NCBI GenBank assembly: GCA_027296525.1
Contig: JAPUJA010000156.1
Coordinates: 1 to 5,144, forward strand
Source of the DNA: Pseudomonadota bacterium
GTDB taxonomy: Bacteria > Pseudomonadota > Alphaproteobacteria > UBA828 > JAPUJA01
DNA: 5,144 nt
Reading direction: 5' to 3'
Below are positions 1 to 5,076 of the stretch, piece by piece (the stretch's first letter is position 1; each line of letters opens with the position of its first letter). The notes beneath the pieces are model-generated. The model did no database searches. It saw only the letters and a program-made list of their open reading frames with translations, and was not told the DNA's origin. Both the position numbers and the translations under genes were made by a program.

Positions 1-160
1 CCGCGATTTCGGTCGGATCCGTGAAACGAGAGCCCGACGGTTGGTGCCTCCTCATGGCGTTTCCTCGATCTTTGGACGGTTCCCGGCGCTCCCGGGCTCA
101 TGCTTGGAATCGGTGTATCGGTTCGGATCCTTCGAGCTTGCGAGGCCCGGCCGCACATTC

Positions 161-191
161 TCCGGTTCACGGAACCTCCGGTTCACGGAAC
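161..191. repeat. Tandem 16-bp direct repeat of a palindromic element
   Basis: The 15-mer TCCGGTTCACGGAAC occurs at 161-175 and again at 177-191, a 16-bp period with one spacer base. Each unit contains the dyad GTTC-ACG-GAAC, and the first copy extends to GGTTC-ACG-GAACC (164-176). Further GGTTC half-sites lie at 78-82 and 120-124. Two adjacent copies of a short dyad look like an iterated operator for a dimeric regulator, or two small RNA hairpins if transcribed. The repeat itself is certain and its function is inferred. It lies about 220 bp upstream of the binding-protein gene. Confidence 0.8.
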
Positions 192-294
192 GACGCCCAT
201 TCTCAATTTTCTGCCTTTCGGTACTGGATCGAATGTCCCATAATCAAAGCACCTTTAGCCTGATCGAAGGCAACCAAGACGGTCGAAGCTAACT

Positions 295-323
295 TTGAGG
301 ATCATCGAACTAATCTTTAATCT
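295..323 (+). promoter_or_regulatory. Candidate sigma-70-type promoter for the binding-protein gene
   Basis: TTGAGG at 295-300 matches four of six bases of the -35 consensus. TAATCT at 318-323 is a reasonable -10, and the spacer is exactly 17 bp. The stretch around 300-345 is clearly more AT-rich than its surroundings. Transcription would start near 330 and give a leader of roughly 85 nt. The same TAATCT hexamer also occurs at 311-316, at unsuitable spacing. No other hexamer pair with proper spacing stood out between this site and the start codon, but a promoter called by eye is weak evidence. Confidence 0.3.
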
Positions 324-342
324 AACGGGATGTTCATTAAAG
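315..342. promoter_or_regulatory. Inverted repeat, possible operator over the -10 region
   Basis: CTTTAAT at 315-321 is perfectly matched by ATTAAAG at 336-342, with a 14-bp spacer. The arm centres are 21 bp apart, about two helical turns, so a dimeric regulator could bind both arms on one DNA face. The left arm overlaps the candidate -10 at 318-323, and the right arm would lie just past the transcription start. This is the usual place for a repressor site. The symmetry is seen; the operator role is inferred. Confidence 0.45.
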
Positions 343-360
343 TGGGATCGCGTTAAGCTT

Positions 361-382
361 CGAGGAACTAAGGGGTTCCGCG
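361..382 (+). promoter_or_regulatory. Leader hairpin upstream of the binding-protein gene
   Basis: GGAAC (364-368) pairs with GTTCC (375-379) around a 6-nt loop. After one A-G mismatch the stem continues with CG (361-362) against CG (381-382). If transcription starts near 330, this hairpin lies in the 5' untranslated leader, about 20 nt before the ribosome binding site. The arms use the same GGAAC/GTTCC words as the upstream tandem repeat. No T-run follows, so it is not an intrinsic terminator. Its role is unknown. Confidence 0.35.
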
Positions 383-400
383 TACCCATGCCGAGCGTCA

Positions 401-408
401 AGGGAGGT
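401..408 (+). promoter_or_regulatory. Ribosome binding site fixing the start at 414
   Basis: AGGGAGGT is a near-perfect Shine-Dalgarno sequence ending 5 nt before the ATG at 414. It fixes that start over the out-of-frame ATG at 388. Confidence 0.8.
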
Positions 409-413
409 CCACC

Positions 414-1535
414 ATGAACCGAAACAAATTGCGGGCAAACCGCTCGCCTTTCCGTCCGACCCGCCGACAGGCGCTCCAGGGTCTTGGTGCTCTGGGGCTG
501 GGCGCCGCCTCACTGCCCTTGGCCCGTCGCCGGGCGGGCGCCGCGGCGCCCCTCGTGGTCTTCGCGTGGGAAGGTTACGAATTCCCCGAAGTGCATCCGG
601 CGTTCGTCGAAAAATACGGCGATTCGCCGGGGTTCTCGCTCTATAGCGGCGTCGAGGAAGCCTTCGCCAAGTTGCGCGCGGGCTTCAGCCCGGATGTCGG
701 GATCGCGGGCCTCGAGTCGCTCATCGACTGGCGCAAAGCGGGATACATGGCGCCGCTTGACATGTCGCGGATCCCCAACGCCGCCGGCGTCTTTGACAAA
801 CTGAGGACGACGAAGGGCGCGGTGGATGAGGACGGCACCCAATGGGCGCTTCCCTATGCCTGGGGCACCGCGTCGGTCATCTACCGTACCGACCTCGCGC
901 CCGAATATGTCGGGCGGAACACCTGGGAGATCCTCTGGGATCCCAAATACGAGGGCAAGATATCGACCACCAATTCGGGCGTGCAGGTTGTGGTCCCGGC
1001 GGCCCTCCTGCTCGGCATCTCCGATCCGTTCAACATGAACGATGATGAGCTCGCCCGCGTTCGCGCGAAGATCGCCGAGCAACGGCTGCTGGTCCGAACC
1101 TATTGGGACGATTTCTCCTCGCTCCAGCAGACCATCGCCTCGGGCGAGGTCGTCGCGGCCTATGGCTACAGTGATTCCTATCTCGCGCTCAAGGATGAGG
1201 GGGTGCCCGTCGCCTACATGAACCCCGACGAGGGAATGCTCTCCTGGATCGACTTCGTGGTTTTGATGACCGGCGGAACGGCGCCGCTCGAGATTCGTTA
1301 CGACTATATCGACGCGGCTCTTGCTCCGGAATCGGGGCTGTTCTTCATCGAGGACTATGGCTGGGGTTCGGCGAACCGCGAGGCCTACGCGCTCGCCGAT
1401 CCGGAGGCCATCGCCGCCCAGGGTTATGACGATCCCGAAAAGGTTCTTGAGTCCACGGTCGTTCTGAGCCCGATGCCGCCCGCCACGACCGAGAAGATCG
1501 CGATTATGGTCGAGGAGGTGAAGGCGGGATTTTAG
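414..1535 (+). CDS. ABC transporter substrate-binding protein, spermidine/putrescine (PotD/PotF) type
   Basis: This is a 373-residue extracytoplasmic solute-binding protein of the polyamine group, predicted to capture its ligand in the periplasm and pass it to an ABC permease. The N-terminus has a twin-arginine-like signal: TRRQALQ at 16-22, an Ala/Gly/Leu-rich core at about 23-36, and likely cleavage near the Ala-rich stretch at 42-45. Segments that resemble PotD in order are AWEGYE (51-56), the lobe motif with WALPYAWGT (144-152), TWEILWDPKYEGK (170-182), SGEVVAAYGYSD (243-254) and SWIDF (277-281). In PotD the equivalents of W278 and D280 contact the polyamine. The length suits the family. 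It begins what may be an operon with agmatinase 105 bp downstream. No permease or ATPase gene is present here. The family call is firm, but the ligand (polyamine, agmatine or a related guanidino compound) is inferred from context. Confidence 0.88.
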   Translation: MNRNKLRANRSPFRPTRRQALQGLGALGLGAASLPLARRRAGAAAPLVVFAWEGYEFPEVHPAFVEKYGDSPGFSLYSGVEEAFAKLRAGFSPDVGIAGLESLIDWRKAGYMAPLDMSRIPNAAGVFDKLRTTKGAVDEDGTQWALPYAWGTASVIYRTDLAPEYVGRNTWEILWDPKYEGKISTTNSGVQVVVPAALLLGISDPFNMNDDELARVRAKIAEQRLLVRTYWDDFSSLQQTIASGEVVAAYGYSDSYLALKDEGVPVAYMNPDEGMLSWIDFVVLMTGGTAPLEIRYDYIDAALAPESGLFFIEDYGWGSANREAYALADPEAIAAQGYDDPEKVLESTVVLSPMPPATTEKIAIMVEEVKAGF

Positions 1536-1598
1536 GCCCCGCCTGGAGGACCTTCCAACGGATGAGCGGGGCTCCGAGGGAGTCGTTCGGGGCCCCGC
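1536..1598 (+). promoter_or_regulatory. Intergenic stem-loop with alternative pairing between binding protein and speB
   Basis: A 12-bp stem (with one G-U pair) forms between 1566-1577 and 1587-1598 around a 9-nt loop, starting GCGGGGC and ending GCCCCGC. A second copy of GCCCCGC at 1536-1542, right after the stop codon, can compete for the same GCGGGGC arm (1566-1572). The two structures exclude each other. No U-run follows the main stem, so it is not a standard intrinsic terminator. Strong hairpins between a binding-protein gene and the next gene often stabilise the upstream mRNA and allow unequal expression, as known for malE-malF. That role is inferred here. Confidence 0.55.
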
Positions 1599-1640
1599 GA
1601 AACCTGTCCAAGAAGATCAGGGAGATCGGTAGGCAGCGCC

Positions 1641-2594
1641 ATGAATTCGACGCAGGACGCTCGGCCCGCGACGGGTGAGCCCCAACCCGTCTTCATGTAC
1701 GGCCACCTCTCGACCTTCCTCGGGGTCCCGCGGCTCGCCGATCTCGATGCCTCGAAGGCCGACCTCGTCGTGCAGGGCATCCCCTTCGACCTCGGGACCC
1801 AGGGCCGACCCGGAACCCGCTACGGCCCGACGGCGATCCGCACGACCTCGGTCCACCTGGCGTGGGAGGAAACGCGCTGGCCCTGGGAATTCAAGCTCTT
1901 CGATGAATTGACCGTCGAGGACGCCGGCGATGTTGCGTTCACGACGGGAATGCCCGGGAGGATGGTCGATGAGGTGATGCGGCGAACGGGCTCGATCCTC
2001 GCCGCCGGCAAGCGCGTCATGAGCTTCGGCGGGGATCACTACGTCACCCTGCCTCTCCTGCGCGCCCATCACGAACATCACGGCACGCTCTCGCTTCTTC
2101 ACTTCGACGCGCACACGGATACCGATCCGGGCGAGGATTACGATCATGGAACGATGTTCCATCATGCGGTCAAGGAAGGGCTCATCGATCCGTCGCGGTC
2201 CGTGCAGGTTGGCATCCGCACCGATTACGAGCGAAAGGACTACCCTTTCACGGTCCTCGATGCCGACTGGGTGGTCAATCACGGTCCCCGGAAAGCGGCG
2301 GAGCGGATCAAGGAGGTTCTCGGCGGTCACGCCGTCTATATGACCTTCGATATCGACTGCCTCGACCCGTCCTGCGCCCCGGGCACCGGCACGCCGGTCG
2401 TTGGAGGCCCATCGACGAACGCCGTGCTGCAAACCGTGCGTGACTTGATCGATCTGGACATCGTGGGGCTCGACCTCGTGGAAGTGAGCCCCCCGTATGA
2501 CACCGCCGACATCACGGCGCTGGCGGGCGCATCCATCTGTCTGGAGTTTCTCTACGTCTTGGCTGAGCGGAAGCGGCAGGGACTGTTGCGATGA
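1641..2594 (+). CDS. speB: Agmatinase (agmatine ureohydrolase)
   Basis: This 317-residue enzyme hydrolyses agmatine to putrescine and urea in the cytoplasm with a binuclear manganese centre. All ureohydrolase metal motifs are visible: GGDH (130-133, ligand H133), DAHTD (156-160, ligands D156, H158, D160) and DIDCLDP (237-243, ligands D237, D239). E281 in VEVSPPYD is the conserved substrate-side glutamate. YDHGTMF (167-173), GIRTDY (191-196) and PGTGTPV (247-253) are typical of agmatinase rather than arginase, and the whole protein reads close to E. coli SpeB (about 306 residues). The ATG at 1641 has only a weak AGG at 1631-1633. The stronger AGGGAG at 1619-1624 is too far away, and no in-frame upstream start exists before a stop at 1563. 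An internal start at M19 is possible. Coupling to the upstream polyamine-type binding protein supports import followed by breakdown. Other guanidino substrates cannot be excluded by reading alone. Confidence 0.93.
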   Translation: MNSTQDARPATGEPQPVFMYGHLSTFLGVPRLADLDASKADLVVQGIPFDLGTQGRPGTRYGPTAIRTTSVHLAWEETRWPWEFKLFDELTVEDAGDVAFTTGMPGRMVDEVMRRTGSILAAGKRVMSFGGDHYVTLPLLRAHHEHHGTLSLLHFDAHTDTDPGEDYDHGTMFHHAVKEGLIDPSRSVQVGIRTDYERKDYPFTVLDADWVVNHGPRKAAERIKEVLGGHAVYMTFDIDCLDPSCAPGTGTPVVGGPSTNAVLQTVRDLIDLDIVGLDLVEVSPPYDTADITALAGASICLEFLYVLAERKRQGLLR

Positions 2595-2843
2595 ATCGAA
2601 GGAAGCGGCTGTTCGACCTTCGGCAACCAAGCAAAACCAACAAAATCCTTCAGGGTGTCCATATCGCCCCGTACAGGACGACCGTGGCCTGCCCGAGGTG
2701 CGCTGTGCGCTTCTTCCTTGGTACCGGCCCCCCAAACCGCGGCCCAGCGGATGGATAAGGGCCCTCCGCAGACGACTTAAGGTGTGGATAGCTTTGGCAA
2801 GCCGAGGTGCGGAACTCAAACGCAGAAGACGCAATTCGGCAAT

Positions 2844-3134
2844 TCATAACGACCGCCATGCTCGACATCGAGTGTGACGATCTTCGAGCGTCGAGAACGC
2901 ATCTTTGTTTTCCTGAAAAAGCGTCAGCAGTCGTCTCGCCGCTATGAGGGCTGCGCGAATGTAATCCTGCTGCTCCGAAAAATCACCCAACGCATCAAGA
3001 ATAGGGACGTTCAGCCTCACTACAGCCGACTTCGCCGTCTGTGTTGCCTCGTAGCAAAGGATCGGGGATTGGGCCTCACTCCAAGATAAATTCTGGATCG
3101 TGGGCTTTACCACGGAGACGATGATGAAACGCAT
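2844..3134 (-). CDS. Doubtful minus-strand ORF, possibly a gene remnant
   Basis: A frame open on the minus strand can start at an ATG whose first base is 3134, giving about 96 residues; it can also be extended to 3197, inside the next gene. The stretch from NLSWSEAQ through ILDALGDFSEQQDYIRAAL and ARRLLTLFQENKDAF has the balanced, helix-forming composition of real protein, unlike the Arg/Ser/Pro-rich noise in the other frames nearby. I do not recognise a family. No Shine-Dalgarno sequence precedes any candidate start, and the ORF is divergent from and very close to the aminomethyltransferase. It could be a divergently transcribed small gene, the C-terminal relic of a decayed gene, or chance. 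Confidence 0.2.
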   Translation of the reverse strand: MRFIIVSVVKPTIQNLSWSEAQSPILCYEATQTAKSAVVRLNVPILDALGDFSEQQDYIRAALIAARRLLTLFQENKDAFSTLEDRHTRCRAWRSL

Positions 3135-3144
3135 TCGTTGACAT

Positions 3145-3152
3145 AAGGGAGG
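3145..3152 (+). promoter_or_regulatory. Ribosome binding site for the aminomethyltransferase
   Basis: AAGGGAGG ends 6 nt before the ATG at 3159 and is a strong Shine-Dalgarno match that fixes this start. Confidence 0.8.
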
Positions 3153-3158
3153 CATAAG

Positions 3159-4274
3159 ATGAAGAAGACGCCATTCCATGAGGTTGGTCTTGAGCACGGC
3201 GCCCAGATGATCGAGCTTTTTGGCTACTACCTTCCCTGGGAGTACTCATCCGGGCACGAGAAAGAGCATCTGGCTACCCGGCATGCGGCGAGCCTTTGCG
3301 ACCTCGACTACATGGGCGAGTTCCTTATCGAGGGCACCGATGCGCTGGCATTCATCCAGAAACTCATGACCAACGACTACAGTAAAAAGAGCGTCGGCTC
3401 GATCCAATATACCGCGATGTGCGACACCGACGGCAACATGATCGACGACGGCACCGTATGGCGCCTTGGCGAGCGCAAGTACATGTTGGTGAGCGGCGCC
3501 GAGGACGACTTCGCCTGGATCGAAAAGAGCGTCGACGGATTCGATGTCGCCATTCAGAACATTACATCGGAACACACGACCCTCGCTCTCCAAGGCCCGA
3601 AGACGCCGGAGATATTGAGTAAGGTAACCAACTACAAACTTGAGACCATCGCATACTACCGGTTCGTTGAGGCGAAGGTTGCCGGCGTTGATTGCCTCCT
3701 CGCGCGGATGGGCTATACAGGCGAGTTCGGCTATGAGGCCCACTTCCACCCGCGGCACGGACGGAAGATCTGGTCCGAGATCATGACGGCCGGCGCAGAC
3801 GTGGGTATCGTGCCCTGTGGCCAGGCCGCGCTGGAAAGCCTGCGCCAGGAGGCCGGTTACCTTCTTGTCGGTAATGAGCACGACACAAACACCAATCCAC
3901 TCGAGGCGGGAATCGGCTTTGTGGTCAAACTCCACAAGCCTGACTTCAACGGTAAACAGGCGCTGATGGAGATCGCCGAGCGTGGTGTCCGACGCCGGAT
4001 CGTTTGGTTCGATATCCCCTCCGGGGCGGTTGCGAAGACCGGAGATTCAATTCTCGTCGCGAACAAGAACGTCGGGCAGGTAACCAGCGGCTCCTACTCG
4101 CCGGGGCGCAAACGTGGCACGGCAGTGGGCTACGTCGATCCAGAGCACACGATCCCGGGCCTCACGGTCACCATCGAGAGCGAAGGGAAGCACCACGACG
4201 CCAGGCTCTCGGTAATGCCGCTCTACGATCCGGGCGACACCCTAACGCGTGCCGTGCCTTGTCACAAAATTTGA
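3159..4274 (+). CDS. GcvT-family aminomethyltransferase (tetrahydrofolate-dependent)
   Basis: This 371-residue protein has the length and full architecture of glycine-cleavage T-protein (E. coli GcvT about 364). It would transfer a one-carbon unit from an aminomethyl or methyl donor to tetrahydrofolate in the cytoplasm. Visible family landmarks are the start TPFHEVGLEHGAQMIELFGYYLPWEY (4-29), a Y-M-G-E-F segment (51-55) where GcvT has S-H-M-G, LMTNDY (69-74), GNMIDDG (92-98) with the aspartates of the folate-site IDD motif, LQGPK (144-148), YTGEFGYE (186-193), the CGQAALESLRQEAG helix (220-233), NPLEAGIGFVVKL (246-258), FNGKQAL (263-269) and VTSGSYSP (308-315). No gcvH, gcvP or sarcosine/dimethylglycine dehydrogenase gene lies in the window, so it may be a paralogue acting on another methylated amine. 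The similarity to canonical GcvT looks stronger than to DMSP demethylase DmdA. Its bases look somewhat less GC-rich than speB. The family is firm; the substrate is unknown. Confidence 0.88.
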   Translation: MKKTPFHEVGLEHGAQMIELFGYYLPWEYSSGHEKEHLATRHAASLCDLDYMGEFLIEGTDALAFIQKLMTNDYSKKSVGSIQYTAMCDTDGNMIDDGTVWRLGERKYMLVSGAEDDFAWIEKSVDGFDVAIQNITSEHTTLALQGPKTPEILSKVTNYKLETIAYYRFVEAKVAGVDCLLARMGYTGEFGYEAHFHPRHGRKIWSEIMTAGADVGIVPCGQAALESLRQEAGYLLVGNEHDTNTNPLEAGIGFVVKLHKPDFNGKQALMEIAERGVRRRIVWFDIPSGAVAKTGDSILVANKNVGQVTSGSYSPGRKRGTAVGYVDPEHTIPGLTVTIESEGKHHDARLSVMPLYDPGDTLTRAVPCHKI

Positions 4275-4363
4275 TGCGGCAGCTCAGGTGGCCGGTCTTG
4301 GTCTTGAACCCGAAAACTGATCCGGATCGAAGGTAACTTTTTTGGGCACTCTAAGGAAGTGAT

Positions 4364-4369
4364 AGGAGA
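4364..4369 (+). promoter_or_regulatory. Ribosome binding site before the small ORF at 4376
   Basis: AGGAGA lies 6 nt before the ATG at 4376, and a second purine-rich AAGGAAG precedes it at 4353-4359. The quality of this site is the main reason to take the small ORF seriously. Confidence 0.5.
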
Positions 4370-4375
4370 AGTGCC

Positions 4376-4594
4376 ATGAAACGGCGTGCCGTTCACAGTC
4401 TGCTCGACGCCTTCGGGGAATCCGTAATCGTGGCTTCTGCCGTTGGGCGCCGGCTGTCCCTCCTTTTTATTCTGTCCGCCGCGGAAATCCTAAAGATTCT
4501 GCGGCCTGCGCCCAATCATGCGAAACTGTATACGCGTACGGTCGAGGGCTGCATACCGGTTAAGCGAGTACTACTCTGGGAAAGATCACGTTGA
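4376..4594 (+). CDS. Hypothetical 72-residue protein
   Basis: This is a small ORF with a well-placed Shine-Dalgarno site, 101 bp after the aminomethyltransferase stop. The protein is basic, starting MKRRAVHSLLDAFGE. It has a moderately hydrophobic stretch at about 17-42 interrupted by arginines at 25-26, then a basic tail ending KRVLLWERSR. I recognise no family. The hydrophobic part is too broken to call a membrane helix with confidence. A strong hairpin (4478-4505) lies inside the frame, so the region may instead be structured RNA or decayed coding sequence. The start context favours translation, while the sequence content is neutral. Confidence 0.35.
   Translation: MKRRAVHSLLDAFGESVIVASAVGRRLSLLFILSAAEILKILRPAPNHAKLYTRTVEGCIPVKRVLLWERSR
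4478..4505 (+). other. Strong stem-loop inside the small ORF
   Basis: GCCGCGG (4478-4484) pairs with TGCGGC preceded by C (4499-4505), including one G-U pair, and AATC (4486-4489) pairs with GATT (4495-4498). The result is an 11-bp stem with a single bulged A at 4485 and a 5-nt loop CTAAA (4490-4494). There is no T-run after it on either strand, so it is not an intrinsic terminator. It could be part of a structured transcript or chance within coding sequence. Confidence 0.45.
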
Positions 4595-4608
4595 GAAGGA
4601 TCTGACCA

Positions 4609-4624
4609 GGGCACTTCTTTGGCT
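4609..4624 (+). promoter_or_regulatory. Weak candidate sigma-54 promoter for the SnoaL-like gene
   Basis: GGGCAC followed by TTCTTTGGCT keeps the invariant GG (4610-4611) and GC (4622-4623) of the -24/-12 promoter at the required 12-bp offset, and has the GGCAC core. It departs from the consensus at three other positions. Transcription would start near 4635, giving a leader of about 55 nt before the ATG at 4690. An inverted repeat AGATC/GATCT at 4583-4603 lies just upstream. Such a motif arises by chance easily, so this is tentative. Confidence 0.22.
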
Positions 4625-4677
4625 TCGCTTGGCAGTGTTCTTTTTTGAGCCGGCATTGCCTGGGCGGCGAATCGATT

Positions 4678-4683
4678 AGGGAG
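4678..4683 (+). promoter_or_regulatory. Ribosome binding site choosing the start at 4690
   Basis: AGGGAG lies 6 nt before the ATG at 4690. It supports this start over the in-frame TTG at 4645, which has no such site and would add 15 residues unlike the family. Confidence 0.75.
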
Positions 4684-4689
4684 CAAACC

Positions 4690-5076
4690 ATGAGCACTGC
4701 TGATCGGATCGAAGCCTACCTGCAAGGTTGGATCAAAGGCGATTCCGCGCTTCTCTTGGCTGAGACCGCCGACGGCTACTACTTCGACGATCCCAATCGC
4801 GGCAGGATCGCCAAGGCCGACTTCGAAGCCTATGTCGACGAAATCAAGGCGGAGGCCGACGGGTTCCGGGGCGATCGGTCGTTCGAGAACTTCGAGGACC
4901 TTTCCGAGATCGTCACCAAGGAACAAGACGACGGCACCGTGACCGTCTGGTTCTGGTGGGCGATTACCGGCACGCCGATCGAGGGCGCGAGCCTGGTCAA
5001 GGTCGGCAAGGCGGGTGTGCTCTCGGAGACCATCTGCTACTATGGCAGATCGGACTACGGCAAGGGGGCGGAATAA
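4690..5076 (+). CDS. SnoaL/NTF2-like fold protein
   Basis: This 128-residue protein has the size and order of a SnoaL-like member of the NTF2 superfamily, a cone-shaped alpha+beta fold used by small isomerases, hydrolases and non-enzymatic binders. The N-terminal helix (3-16, ADRIEAYLQGWIKG) and second helix (18-26) lead to GYYFDDPNRGRI (29-40), which resembles the conserved F-x-D-P start of the fold's first strand. A long helix follows (41-58), and then strands VTVWFWWAITGT (84-95), IEGASLVKVGKAGVLSETICYYG (97-119). The pocket-facing part is strikingly aromatic (W87, F88, W89, W90). There is no signal peptide, so it is probably cytoplasmic. It lies 415 bp after the aminomethyltransferase and probably has its own promoter. 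The fold call is fairly secure; substrate and reaction cannot be read from the sequence. Confidence 0.72.
   Translation: MSTADRIEAYLQGWIKGDSALLLAETADGYYFDDPNRGRIAKADFEAYVDEIKAEADGFRGDRSFENFEDLSEIVTKEQDDGTVTVWFWWAITGTPIEGASLVKVGKAGVLSETICYYGRSDYGKGAE

Larger units (their letters stand above)
2595..3158. other. Intergenic region without a convincing gene
   Basis: This 564-bp stretch separates agmatinase from the aminomethyltransferase. Open frames across its first half show no recognisable protein and have mixed composition. A weak hairpin follows the speB stop, with CGAAGG (2597-2602) against CCTTCG (2617-2622), but there is no T-run, so it is not a clear terminator. A gapped palindrome CTCGA-CA-TCGAG lies at 2861-2872, with further TCGAG copies at 2884-2888 and 2891-2895. 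The second half holds a minus-strand open frame described separately. I see no tRNA, transposase remnant or glycine riboswitch. Confidence 0.6.

Noticed and set aside
161..191. Guanidine-II (mini-ykkC) riboswitch, suggested by two adjacent ACGG-containing hairpins before polyamine/guanidino genes
   Set aside because: The stems close on a 3-nt ACG loop rather than an ACGR tetraloop, the two units are almost directly abutted, and they lie about 220 bp from the start codon instead of next to the ribosome binding site.
1..292. Two overlapping open frames (to 263 and to 292) that run in from the window edge
   Set aside because: Their proteins have noise-like composition, no recognisable domain, and starts without Shine-Dalgarno sites. 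They cross the tandem repeat. A tail of an upstream gene cannot be fully excluded; the remaining frame closes at a stop at 22-24.
2794..2811. Second sigma-54-like site beginning TTGGCA
   Set aside because: The GC doublet is one base too far from the GG doublet for the strict -24/-12 spacing.
1617..2834. A 405-residue open frame on the minus strand
   Set aside because: It is antisense to agmatinase over most of its length. The high GC content of the codons keeps the opposite strand open, and its protein is low-complexity Arg/Gly/His-rich with no family signature.
3138..3143. Perfect TTGACA -35 box
   Set aside because: It lies only 15 bp before the ATG at 3159, so transcription would start inside the gene, and it adjoins the Shine-Dalgarno site.
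2595..3158. Glycine riboswitch ahead of the GcvT-family gene
   Set aside because: I could not find the conserved paired aptamer core segments in the sequence before the gene.
4319..4343. Intrinsic terminator after the aminomethyltransferase
   Set aside because: A TTTTTT run (4338-4343) is present, but the nearby GATCCGGATC palindrome (4319-4328) has no loop and is separated from the T-run by 9 nt, so no proper terminator stem forms.
4641..4646. Terminator T-run before the SnoaL-like gene
   Set aside because: No stable stem directly precedes the six Ts.
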